A DNA stretch of 64,000 bases from Cheiracanthium punctorium (GCA_038373885.1 JAWZYV010013030.1:310001-374000), one strand, 5' to 3'. Numbered from the stretch's first letter, positions 33,591 to 44,091 are shown. The notes: a model not told the origin generated them from the letters alone. Numbers and translations: made by a program.

Positions 33591-35215
33591 ATAACTTTCA
33601 ATAAAGAGACATAATTTTTTTAAATCAATGCTATAAAATACGGTATAATAATGCTTTTTAAAAATGTGGCTATAATATACTTTGAAACAATAGACTATAC
33701 CTTTATTAAAAATCGCTTTTAACAAAGGGGCGTAACCGTTAGAATCAATCAAAATATGTACGGTATAACAATGCTCTTTAAGAAAGTGTGTCAATAATAT
33801 ACGTTAAAACAGTGCACTAAACCTTAATTAAAAATGACTTTCAACAAAGGGACGTTAATTGTTGGAAATAATGCAAAAATCCACGGTATAACAATGCTCT
33901 TTAAAAATGTGCGTCAATAATATGCTTTGAAACTGTGGAGTGAATCTTTATTTAAAATGACTTTCAACAAAGGGAAGTAATTGTTGGTAATATTGCAAAA
34001 ATGCTCAGTATAACAATGCCCTTTAAAAATGAGTGCCAATAATATACTTTGAAACAGTGGACTAAACCTTTATTTAAAATAACTTTGAACAAAGGGACGT
34101 ACTTGTTGGAAATAATGCAAAAATACAGAATATAACAATGCTCTTTAAAAATGTGTGTCAATAATATACGTTAAAACAGTGGACTAAAGATTTATTAAAA
34201 ATGACTTTCAACAAAGGGACGTTAATTGTTGGAAATAATGCAGAAATACACGGTATAACAATGCTCTTTAAGAAAGTTTGTCAATAATATACTTTGAAAC
34301 AGTGGACTAAACCTTTATTTAAAATGACTTTCAACAAAGAGGCGTAATTGTTGAAAAAAAGGCAAAAATACACGGTATAACAATGCTCTTTAAAAATGAG
34401 CGTCAATAATATACTTTGAAACAGTGGACTGAACCTTTATTTAAAATGACTTTCAACAAAGGGACGTAATTGTTGGTAATAATGCAAAAATACAGGATAT
34501 AACAATGGTCTTTTTGAATGTGCGTCAATAATATACGTTAAAACGGTGGACTAAACCTTTATTTAAATGACTTTCAACAAAGGGACGTTAATTGTTGGAA
34601 ATAAGGCAGAAATACACGGTATAACAATGCTCTTTAAGAAATTGTTTCAATTATATACTTTGAAACAGTGGACTAAACTTTTATTTAGAATGACTTTCAA
34701 CGAAGGAACGTAATTGTTGGAAATAAGGCAAAAATACAGGATATAACAATGGTCTTTAAAAATGTGCGTCAATAATATGCTTTGAAACTGTGGACTAAAC
34801 CTTTATTTAAAATAACTTTGAACAAAGGGACGTAATTGTTGGAAATAATGCAAAAATACAGGATATAACAATGCTCTTTAAAAATGTGTGTCAATAATAT
34901 ACGTTAAAACAGTGGACTGAACCTTTATTTAAAATGACTTTCAACAAAGGGGCGTTCATTGTTGGAAATAATGCAGAAATACACGGTATAACAATGCAGT
35001 TTATAATGTGTGTCAATAATGGACATAGAATCAAAGGGTTATATTAAAAATGCCTTTGAACAAAGAGACATTATCGTTAGACTTAAGGCAAAAATATACG
35101 GTAACTATACGGTAAATAACTATCCTTTTAAAAAATCCGTCAATAATATATTTCTAAACAATGGGCTAAATTTTTATAGAATAAAATTAAACAAATGGAA
35201 GTAATTGTTTCAAAT
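33591..35215. repeat. 122-bp satellite, about 13-14 copies
   Basis: Each unit carries actttcaacaaagggacgt, aattgttggaaataatgca, cacggtataacaatgctctt, gtcaataatatac and aaacagtggactaaaccttt. Unit starts lie near 33,594, 33,716, 33,838, 33,960, 34,083, 34,205, 34,328, 34,450, 34,569, 34,692, 34,810, 34,937 and 35,054, so the period is about 119-124 bp. The first and last units are the most diverged, as expected for an array homogenised by unequal exchange. It occupies the centre of the inverted arms. Not a CRISPR: there are no unique spacers. Confidence 0.92.
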
Positions 35216-35428
35216 ATATGTAAAAGTATGGGTTAAAGTTCTTATACACTGGATTAACTTATAGAAAACCTTTCATGTATTAGCATAAATAGTTCTACAA
35301 GGACACTCAAAACAATTCTAATTCATTACGGTCTCTGTAACCACTGAACTGAATCTGAATTTTTTTTTTTTTTTCACTGATAGAGAGCTATGCTACTCCT
35401 GAGTAATATGAGTACCTTTCATACATAT
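35216..35428 (+). repeat. ~150-bp unit, direct orientation, at the start of the right arm
   Basis: Contains acctttcatgtattagcat, gttctacaaggacactcaaa, gtaaccactgaactgaat, and cactgatagagagctatgct; it runs into the LTR insertion at 35,429. Confidence 0.8.
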
Positions 35429-35659
35429 TGTTACGAATTTTCGGGGCAACCCGTTGTTCTGGGGCTTAAAATAGTTCAAAATTAGTATTTTAGGCGTCCA
35501 ATAGTTAAATTTTGCTTTTTGTTGCATCAAAATCGGTCAACTATCACCAGAGATACGGAGGTTTCGGTTTGCCCATTGTTTTTCTATGGGTTTCTAGAAA
35601 TCTCGTGAAATACGGGTCCTAGGGCTTAGATCTCTTCACTTATGGGGACTTACTTTTGG

Positions 35660-35705
35660 CGCCAAATTTGGCGATATTTCGCCAAAAGTCGCCAAGCTTG
35701 GCGAC
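35660..35705. promoter_or_regulatory. palindromic module in LTR U3
   Basis: CGCCAAATTTGGCG (35,660-35,673) and GTCGCCAAGCTTGGCGAC (35,688-35,705) are perfect palindromes separated by atatttcgccaaaa. They sit about 200-250 bp upstream of the predicted start site, a place where retroelement enhancers lie. The function is inference; the palindromes are exact. Confidence 0.5.
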
Positions 35706-35877
35706 ATTTTGGTTATTTGGCGCGATTTTCCCAATGGGGCCTGAAAGTTGGTTTTTCCGCATTAAAAACGCATAATAACCTAAAACTTCTCTTCTATGAC
35801 GTAATCAACATTCCCGCTTATGTGGAATCCTCGCGAAATAGACTTTTCTCGAAGATTCTTGTAGCTTCTGCGTCGGG

Positions 35878-35910
35878 TATAAATATAAGCGTGTTTCTGA
35901 AGCCTCAGTT
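35878..35910 (+). promoter_or_regulatory. LTR core promoter: TATA box and initiator
   Basis: TATAAATA at 35,878-35,885 and the arthropod-type initiator TCAGTT at 35,905-35,910 (A at 35,907). The TATA box starts 29 bp upstream of that A, the canonical spacing. The predicted U3/R boundary is therefore at about 35,907. Confidence 0.7.
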
Positions 35911-36221
35911 CAGAGTTGATCAAGCTTTGAGAGAGTGAGTACGCTTGCTTTGCTATGTGATAGAAGCGGTGTTTCGCGCTGTTTTTGAAGCTTTGAATTT
36001 AAGTGCTGTGTGTAAATTCTTGATTGCTGAATCTTAAGAGACTGTTAGTGTTATCTCTCGTATATTTTCACTGAATTTTTGCCAGTGAAAGTGTTTTATT
36101 TTGTGTGAGAAATACAGCATTTGTGAGAGCTTCTGATCTAAGCGAACTGTTAAAAGCACATGACTGTTTAATTGTGCTTGTGAATTTTGTACAGCTGATT
36201 GTTCAACGAAGTTCTAGAAGC

Positions 36222-36227
36222 AATAAA
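36222..36227 (+). terminator. LTR polyadenylation signal AATAAA
   Basis: A canonical AATAAA lies about 315 bp after the predicted start site and about 100 bp before the LTR end, followed by a GT-rich stretch (gttgtgttcc). It would end the R region. Confidence 0.6.
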
Positions 36228-36329
36228 GTTGTGTTCCATCCTAACCAGTGGACTTTTTACTGGAACTTTCTACACCAACTGGACTTTAGAACGACGTACC
36301 CCGGAAACAAGCAGAGTATTTCTGCAACA

Positions 36330-37313
36330 TATATAACAATTTTTCAGGGGCTCTCATAAGAAATACATAAAATTGGCATAATTGTAACCATTGACCAGAT
36401 TCTAAAAAAATTTCTCAGGTAGAAAGCTGCACTATTCCTGAGTATCATAAGCTAAAGTTCATGCATATAGCATAAATATTTCTTTTACAGGAATTGTCAA
36501 AATAATTTAAATGCAATACCCTCTATGGGTATATCTCTAACTACTGAACCGATTCACAAACTTTTCTCACCAATAAAAAGCTACACTATTCCTGAAAATT
36601 ATACACTGCCTTTCATGCAGGTATATGTAGATATATATATACATAATTTTTTTTCAGGGACACTCATAAGAATTATATTACGCTCTGTAGCCATCTGTGT
36701 AACTACAGAACTGATTCTTAAACTTTTTTTACTAATAGAAAGATAAATTATTCTTGATTATTATAGGCTGCATTCAATGTATGCAGCGTAAATAATTCTT
36801 TTACAGGGACACTCAAAATAATTATTATACATTTACACTCTATGGTTATCTCTCTAACTACTGAACCAATTCTAAAACTTTTCTCACCTATAGAAAGCTA
36901 CTGAGTATTTTAGACTGCCTTTTTATGAATATATCAAAAATAATTGTTTTACAAGGACAGGCAAGTATTGCATTATGCTCTATGGGTATCTCTGTAACTA
37001 GAGAACCAAATCGAAAACTTTTTTCGATAATATAAAGCTTCTATTTCGGAGTATTAAAGGCTAAGTTTCATGGATATAGTTTAGATAGTTCTTTTACAGG
37101 GACACACAAAATAATTGTAATACATTAAGCTGTATGGGTATTTCTTTAACTTCTGAACCGATTCTAAAACTTTTTTCATGGATAGAAAGCTACATTAGTC
37201 CGGAGTATTATGGCTACCTTTCATGGATATATCACAAATAGGTCTTTTACGGTGATACTCATTCGATTTACATTAAGATCTCTGGAATTAATGAACGGAT
37301 TGTAAATTTTTTT
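36330..37313 (+). repeat. ~150-bp tandem units, direct orientation (right arm, part 1)
   Basis: About six units with landmarks tattcctgagtat near 36,435, 36,585, 36,745, 36,900 (decayed), 37,050 and 37,198. Each also has ttcttttacagggacactca and a (c/g)taactactgaaccgattct core. Confidence 0.85.
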
Positions 37314-38923
37314 ACTTCCTTGTTGTATAAGCAAGTAAGGTGATCCCAAATAATTTCGGGGGCCAAATTTCGATGAAAAAACCGATTTTGACTACCGCTA
37401 AATTTAATTTTAAGAATTTTTCAGATGCATCTCATCGTAAGCTAGCATGCAGGATCATATATATGCGTCTGCAACCCATTTTGACCAGAGTACTTTGACG
37501 AGTTTTTCTATGCCATCTGTACGCACGTATGCATGTAACTCGCATATCCCAAAAACTATTGGTCGTAGAATGATGAAATTTTGTATTTAGGATTGTTGTA
37601 ATATCTAGTTGTACAGTACACCCCCCTTTCGGTCCTAATCGAACTGGATAGTTTATCTACAGGGCCGCCCAAAAGATTTTAAATGCATTACGCTCTATGG
37701 GCAGATATTAATTAAAGCGCATTTTAGAGGTATTAGGCGACTTCAAACGACTCAGAAGTGATATATGCTGTTAAGGGTTACAAAATGAATTTCTCCATCG
37801 AAAAAAGTGTCTTTATAGTTCTGCTACAGGAACACTCAAAAGATTTCCAATACATTACGGTCAATGGCAATTTTAAGGACTTTTTGATCCATTTCAAGCA
37901 CGATACCGTCCAACCATATAGTTAGGTAATGGTCCGACCGCAGTTACGTGCCTCCCTCAAGAAATACACCAAAACTCGCCAAGCTTGGCGACTTTTGGTG
38001 TACATGTGTATGTATTTAACTCTCAAATCTCAAAAACTATTAGTCGTAGAATGTTGAAATTTCATATATAAGATTGTTGTAACATCTAGTTTTGCATCTC
38101 GTTTTTGGTTCCAATCTACTGGAGAGTTTATTTACAGGACCACCCAAAAGAATTTCAGTACATTAATGTCTATGGACATCTTCAATATATTACATCTGTA
38201 GACAGTCATTGTTCGGTCCATGCCTAAAATCTCGCCGTCTGTCGTTGACCTTGGCGAGTTTTACCCAAATATCGCCAAATTGGCGATAGTCAGTCATTTG
38301 GTCCATGCCCAAAATATCGCCATTTGTCATTGTCCTTGGAAGGTTTTGGCGAAATATCGCCAAATTTGGTGATAGTCAGTCATTGTTTGGTCCATGCCTA
38401 AAATCTCGCCATTTGTCGGCGAGTTTTTCCGAAATATCCCCAAATTTCGGGACAAAAATTATTACGTATTTTGCAAAACTCGAAAACTTTTACCCATAGA
38501 ATTTTGAAATTTTGTATTTAGAACTATTGTAACATCTAACTGTGCATCTCCTTTTTGATTGCAATCCACTGGGTAATTTATTTACAGGGTCTGCCAAATG
38601 ACTTAAAATACATTAAGGCGCGTGGATACATTCGATTCATTGAAAGTCTGTGGTCAATGGCTACCATGGCTATACCCAAAATCTCGGAAACTATCTCAAG
38701 CTTGTCGGCTTTTCGTGAAATATCGGCAAATTAAATGTCAGAAGGAAATCTGCCAAATTGAACCCAGCTTGGCGATATCGGAAATATTTGGGTAGAATTG
38801 GCTAAACCTTACTATTACTGCAATATTTTATCTCTTTCAAACAAAATAAGTTTGGATGAAGTGGGCCGAAAACATTTTTGATTTAATAGATGTACAAGGA
38901 AGTCATGTGTTGTCCACATGAGA
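37314..38923 (-). mobile_element. 1.6-kb non-autonomous element, Helentron-like ends (copy B)
   Basis: Reverse-complement relative of the element at 22,790-24,503, with the same order of landmarks throughout. It sits inside a ~150-bp array unit: the unit's aaacttttttcactga is split, with T-runs left at both edges (before 37,314 and at 38,924-38,928), so the borders are well defined. On the minus strand it starts TCTCATGTGG and ends at the cttactt...aaggaag hairpin. The interior includes several CGCCAAATT(T)GGCG-type modules (37,975; 38,230-38,450; 38,700-38,780). No coding capacity. Confidence 0.65.
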
Positions 38924-39254
38924 TTTTTCACTGACGGAAAGCTACACTATTCCTGAGTAACATAAACTAAAATTGATGGCATATATCATAAATAATTCCT
39001 TTACAAGGACACTCATATGAATTACACTGCGATCTGCGTGTATGTCTAACTACTGAATCGATTCAAAATAATTTTCATACAATACTATTCCTGATAGAAA
39101 GCTACACTATTCCTGAGTATTATAGGCTATCTTCCATGCATATAACACAAATAGTTCTTTTACGGGGACACTCGAAATCATTCTAATACATTACGCTAGA
39201 CGGGCATGTCAGTAAATACTGAACCGATTCTAAAAATATTCTCATCAGCAGACA
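38924..39254 (+). repeat. ~150-bp tandem units, direct orientation (right arm, part 2)
   Basis: Two units between the nested element and the truncated LTR, with landmarks tattcctgagtaacataaac (38,950) and tattcctgagtattatagg (39,108). Confidence 0.85.
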
Positions 39255-39715
39255 GAAGCAAACTGAAACTCAACTGGACAATGTGCTATCCTTTTGTAGG
39301 TGTCGCAGAAGCTAGGAGAAATTTCTCGAAGGATCCCCATAAAGCGCCAATTTGAGTCGTCATAGAATGCTTGATCGCTAGGCTATTACGTAATTAATGC
39401 AGAAAAAACTTATACTTTAACAACTTTACCTTGAAAAATCCGCTAATGTCGAAGTGCAAGCTGGCACTTTTGAAATATCGCCAAATTTGGCACCAAAAAT
39501 AAGTCCCGAAGAGTCTGGTCAGCTAAGCCCTAGCACCAGTATTTATCGAGATTTACGAAACCCTATGTTAACCAATGGGGAACCCCAAAATTTCCTTTCT
39601 TCCGTTCTAGTTAACGAATTTTGATGCAACAAAATGCAAAATTTAATTATTTGACACGTAGAATACGAATTTTAAACTACTTTAAACCCCAGAACAGCCA
39701 CAAAAATTCGAAACA
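39255..39715 (-). mobile_element. truncated LTR, copy 3 (U3 only, minus strand)
   Basis: Matches the upstream half of the LTR, reverse complemented. It begins at the 5' terminus (TGTTTCGAATTTTTG on the minus strand, ending at 39,715) and breaks off around where the start site would be. It is the most decayed copy: the 18-bp palindrome has become gtgcaagctggcac, and the TATA box has been lost. The neighbouring array sequence atatatcac follows directly. Confidence 0.65.
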
Positions 39716-41150
39716 ATATATCACAACTAATTCTTCTACAGGGATACTCATACGAATTACATTAGGATCTCTGGAATTAACGAACCGATTCTAAAACTTC
39801 CAGTGATGGAAAACTGCACTATTCCTGAGTATTACAGGCTACCTTTCATGCATATATTACAAATTTACACGGATACTCATAAAAATTACATTCTGCTTGC
39901 TCTAAGGGCATCTATGTAACCACTGAATCGATTCTAAAATAATTTTCAGTGATAGAAAGCTACATTATTTCTGAGTAACATAGCTAAAATTCATGCATGT
40001 ATCACAAATAATTGTTTTAGAGGGACACTCATATGATTTACATAGTGATCTATCAGTAGGTCTGTAACTACGGAATCAATTCTAAAAAAATTTTCACGCT
40101 ACACTATTTCTGACAGGAAGCGACACTATTCCTGAGTCCTTCCTTCGATAGGCTATCTTTCATGTATATAGCACAAATAGTTCTTTTACAGGGCCACTTA
40201 AATTATTCTAATGTATTAAGCTCTACGGGTGTCCCAGTAACTTCTGAAACGATTCTAAAACTTTTTCACTGATAGAAAACTGCACTATTCCTGTGTAATA
40301 TATGCTACCTTTCATGCATATATCACAGTTTTTTTACAGCGTCACTCATAAGAATTACATTACGTTCCATGGGCACCTCTGAAATTACTGAGCTGTTTCT
40401 ACAATTTTTTTCACTGATGGAAATCTACACTATTCGTGAGTAGTACAGGCTAATTTTAATGCATATTGCATAAATAGCTTTTTTACAGGGAGACCCATAG
40501 AATTACATTACGTTCTAAGGGTATCTCTGTAACTATTGAACCGATACGAAAACTTTCTTCACTGATAGAAAGCTGCTCTATTCCTGAGTATTATAGGCTA
40601 ATTTTCATTCATATAACATAAATATAGCTCTTTTCCAGGGACACTCAAAATAATTCTAATACATCATGCTCTATCGGTATCTCTGTAACTACTAGACGGG
40701 TTCTTAAACTTTTTCACTGATTGAAAGCTACATTATTTCAGAGTATTATAGGCTACCTTTTATGCATACATCATAAATAGTTCTTTTTCAGGGACACTCA
40801 TAAGAATTACATTAAGCTCCATTTGTATCTCTGTAATGACAGGAACTGACTTCTACTAAACATTCATTTCGCTGACAAAAAGGTACACTATTCTTAAGTA
40901 ATATAGGCTACCTTTCTAGCACATATCACAATTTTACAGGGACACTTATAAGAATTACATTATTCTTGATTGCCATCTCTGTAACCACTGAACCGAGTCT
41001 AAAACTTTTGTCACTATTAGCATTCTACCCTGTCTTGAGTAACATAAGCTGAACTTTATGCACAACTAGTTCTTTTACTGGAACACTCAAAATAATTCTA
41101 ATACATTGCGCTCTATGGACATCTCTGTAACTACTGAATTGTTTCTGATA
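39716..41150 (+). repeat. ~150-bp tandem units, direct orientation (right arm, part 3)
   Basis: About nine units, landmarks (tattcctgagta and variants) near 39,820, 39,970, 40,123, 40,285, 40,430, 40,580, 40,735, 40,890 and 41,030. This is the longest uninterrupted stretch of the array and the best source for a consensus. Confidence 0.9.
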
Positions 41151-41225
41151 TATATATATATATATGTGTGTGTGTGTACACACATATATGCGTGTGTTAT
41201 ATATGTCTACGTGTGTATATATGAA
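41151..41225. repeat. (TA)n/(TG)n compound microsatellite
   Basis: TA, TGTG, CACA and TATATG runs between the array and the right end of the composite element. The frames across it are artefacts. Confidence 0.9.
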
Positions 41226-41282
41226 AGCCCCCCTTGGAAAATTTGGAGCCCCCTCTATAAAAACGGAATAGCTACGGCCCTG

Positions 41283-42090
41283 CACATGCAGGGTGTGTGC
41301 CTCATATGCTCCAGGAGTGGGTCAAGTGTATAGATGCCAACTTTTATGCTTTTTACGAGAGATTTTTCACCCCTTTTCTTTTCGATAACTTGATCTTAAA
41401 ATAAATCCGAAATTTTATTATGAAATAGATCCCGGAAATAACGCATGAAGCTATATATGTTCAGGTACTAAAATCTAGGGGAAAAAAAGGGGGGGGGGAA
41501 CTTTGTAAGAATTGGAGTCAATTTATTCAGCATAATATATAAAGATTTGATATCGTTAATGCCCAAACCAGAACTTACAATGAAAAATCGAGAACTTACA
41601 CTTACCTTTAATAAAAAATTCGCTGTTTGAAAAAAAATGTAAATCTCATGCGAGTAGAATCTATAAATAAAGCATTTCATCTGCCATTTAGTGTATTTTT
41701 ATAGTGTTGTTGTTGCTAATTCCCTCTGGCAACCGCCCAGATCCCCCATATAGGAAGACGATGGGCGGAAGAAGGGCTTCCATTTTAATGAGGATAGTGG
41801 AGGAAGTACGATTTAGCTCGAGGTCTCCTACTTTAAAACCAATTCTAGATGAGGGACATGACATTAATGTATTGTTATTATTACTATATATATAACGACT
41901 TCACTATATTTTCCTTAGACATTTGACAATTCTAGGTGGCCCACTTTTTGTATGCTCACTACTGGTACATCAAAAGTTTGCTATGTCCACTTCTGGTGCT
42001 TAGAAGTGACCCAAGATGCACTTGGTAGCTCTGTTTTTGTACATTAGAAAAAGTGGCCCTAGGTACACAGGTCTCCCTTACACTTTTGTC
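41283..42090. other. right flank of composite; CCAC(T)TCTGG motif cluster
   Basis: Starts with CACATGCA, the right target-site flank. The motif family seen at 26.8 and 29.4 kb recurs at 41,309 (ccaggagtgggtc) and 41,933-42,060 (ggtggcccac, cactactggtac, ccacttctggtgc, aaagtggccctagg). A GC-richer spot at 41,715-41,850 has no recognisable gene. A G-run lies at 41,480-41,500. Confidence 0.4.
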
Positions 42091-43307
42091 AGGTAAAATA
42101 TTACGAATGCACAGTAAAATAACACGTATTTAATTTTTGGCTGTAATTTGCAAGCTGTTATTAAGTTCAAGAGAGAAATTCTACGGCAAGTCATACAGTT
42201 AGTCATACATTTGTTTTTGAAGTTGCTTAAAAGTCCTGTGAACTTTTTAAAAGAAACAGCCTTAATAAATAATTTTAGAATAACATCGTATTTTTAAATA
42301 TTAATGAAGTTCTGAAGAACAGTTTGTATTTTCCCCCATGTTGATTCAAGAAAACATTTGCTACGTTGTGAGCACACATATTCCGCATTATGATGTCATT
42401 AATTAAAAGACATAATGCGTCTTTCATCATCGTTTTTGCGATATAACATCACGAAAATTTCATAACCTATGCCATTCCACCATTTTTTATTGCTACGGGT
42501 AACTAAAAAATGGAAATTGAATCATTTTATTGCTCAGGAGTACACGTAATCTACTTTGTAGCCCCCTCTGCACGCACCCACCATGTCAGGCACGCTTTGT
42601 TTTATTATCTGCATAAAAAAAAATTAAAAGAACAAGAAAGGCTAATCAAGTCAAATGCATCGGTCATAAAACACTTTCCAACAGAATTGAAGAGCTGAGT
42701 CAATGAATATGTTAAAAGAAAATTCCGTAAATTTGAGATAATCAGCTATAAGTTACTAGAAATAAAAATAAAAGTAGAATTTTTATTATTTATTTATTTG
42801 TTTTAAAGAAACATTTAAACTTCCCAGTAATTGCTTTCGGATGTACTTTCTACGTAATCTTTATCGCTCACAATAGAGCAAAGTCTTTAAAAATTAATGA
42901 TGAAAAGGGGCCCAACACCTCCCATTTCTTGGAGCCAGAACAAGGTTGTAACCTGTAATTATATTATATTTCTGTTTTCAGGACTGCTTTAGTCTTACTA
43001 GAGTGCTTTAGAGTGACACAATAGGGTTAGAATGAAATCTTTGATTATCCTTCTTTGAAGCTGTGGATGTGAACAGATAAAACATGAGTTGGCGATACAA
43101 ACAGTGCGCAGAAAAGAAAGGACAGCAAAGGGAAAATCTCGGGACCCCACCATTCCTGCCTTCCTCCTTGGTTTTTTTAAATACTTCATCCTACAATGAA
43201 TTGTCATTTCTGAAAATTAAAAAAAAATATTTCTATAGAATTTTTTTATTTTGCTTTTGGATAAAATTAGAAAAATATACCATGCAATCCGCTAGCATAA
43301 TCCATAA
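42091..43307. other. intergenic DNA, no gene supported
   Basis: No exon recognised. The short frames at 42,510-42,698 and 42,998-43,326 have no known domain. Confidence 0.35.
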
Positions 43308-43315
43308 ACTTGAAA

Positions 43316-43487
43316 CAGTGGAGTAGGCAGAAATTTTTCATAGGGGGAGGGGGGGGGTATGATTACTGCAACTCACATATATGTATACGTGCGGGTGATA
43401 AGGAAATGAAGAATATACATTTTGTATGCCAAAAACATCCTCATACGGCGCTTATGACCCCCTATACCCCCCTTGGGTACGCCACTG
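43316..43487. mobile_element. 172-bp hAT-like MITE, second copy
   Basis: Same family as 12,207-12,371: cagtgg start, shared centre (actgcaactcacatatatgt, gaagaatatacattttgta) and GGTACGCCACTG end. The flanks are ACTTGAAA (43,308-43,315) and ACTTGAAG (43,488-43,495), an 8-bp duplication with one mismatch. A G-run has expanded near 43,346. Confidence 0.8.
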
Positions 43488-43495
43488 ACTTGAAG

Positions 43496-44090
43496 GGAAA
43501 AGAGTATTCTTAATTGAATCCCCGTTTTTCCAAAAAAGTAGATTTTGACGACAGTATTCAGAAATTTGTCATGATTGAAGCTGAAAAAAAAAATCAAGAA
43601 ATTAGTCTTTACTCGTGGTTAAATAACGGAAGAATGGACGTAGCCAAAGAGGAGCCTAGTGACCCGGGAGTTTCCCGAAATTTGATTTTTTTAATAAGAT
43701 GATGAATGTCAAAACTTTTTGTGAGTAATTTTGCCCAGCTCACCTTTTGGGCCGCTTTTTTTTTTCTTTTTGCCTTTTTAGCACTAGGGTGCTATTTCTA
43801 TCACGCGCAGATCTTTGTCTACGCGACTTTGCAGACATGATTTGTAGACAGGTCTTGTAGACATGAACTGTCACGGTGTAGATCTTTTGTAACCTGTTTG
43901 CCAGATTAAAATCTTGGTGTGCAGATTAAAATCTTGAAAGTCTCGCAAGGTTTGCCCTTTTGATAATTTGATAATTGATCGCCAAGTTTGCTACCAAAAG
44001 AATAACTTTAAAACCAAATCGAGCTTGACGATAGCTTCCGAATTTGGCTAGAAACTAGAAAAGTATAGGTAGATGTGCCTGACTTGTTGA
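43496..44090. other. intergenic DNA with short repeats
   Basis: Contains ttgtagaca-type words three times at 43,840-43,870 and a doubled cagattaaaatctt at 43,900-43,935. No gene. Confidence 0.35.
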
Positions 44091-44091
44091 A

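Larger units (their letters stand above)
35429..36329 (+). mobile_element. solo LTR, reference copy (901 bp)
   Basis: Starts TGTTACGAATTTTCGG and ends GAGTATTTCTGCAACA, so TGTT...AACA ends are present. The 5-bp flanks are catat and tatat, near-identical and consistent with a 4-5-bp duplication within an AT run. A TATA box, initiator and AATAAA signal lie in the expected order. No primer-binding site or internal region follows; the ~150-bp array resumes on both sides. The family is probably Ty3/gypsy- or BEL-like by end motif, but an LTR alone does not decide it. The U3 carries the palindromic GGCGCC/CGCCAAATTTGGCG/GTCGCCAAGCTTGGCGAC module. The frames at 35,642-35,938 and 36,105-36,359 are not genes. 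Confidence 0.7.
29452..41282. mobile_element. 11.8-kb foldback-like composite with hAT-type ends
   Basis: The left end reads CAGTGCCGTAGC and the right end, reverse-complemented, CAGGGCCGTAGC (11 of 12). The flanks are CACATGCG (29,444-29,451) and CACATGCA (41,283-41,290), an 8-bp duplication with one mismatch. Just inside both ends lies a similar segment of the form agcccccc-tggaaaa-agcccccc (29,492 and 41,226). Inside, ~150-bp units run minus-oriented at 30.5-33.5 kb and plus-oriented at 35.25-41.12 kb around a 122-bp satellite, giving a large foldback. Four LTR copies and a 1.6-kb element are nested within. Drosophila FB elements have long inverted arms of short tandem repeats, a similar layout. 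No transposase. That the two ends belong together is inference. Confidence 0.5.

Noticed and set aside
33591..35215. CRISPR-like regular array
   Set aside because: Whole 122-bp units repeat with no unique spacers, and the DNA is eukaryotic; it is a satellite.
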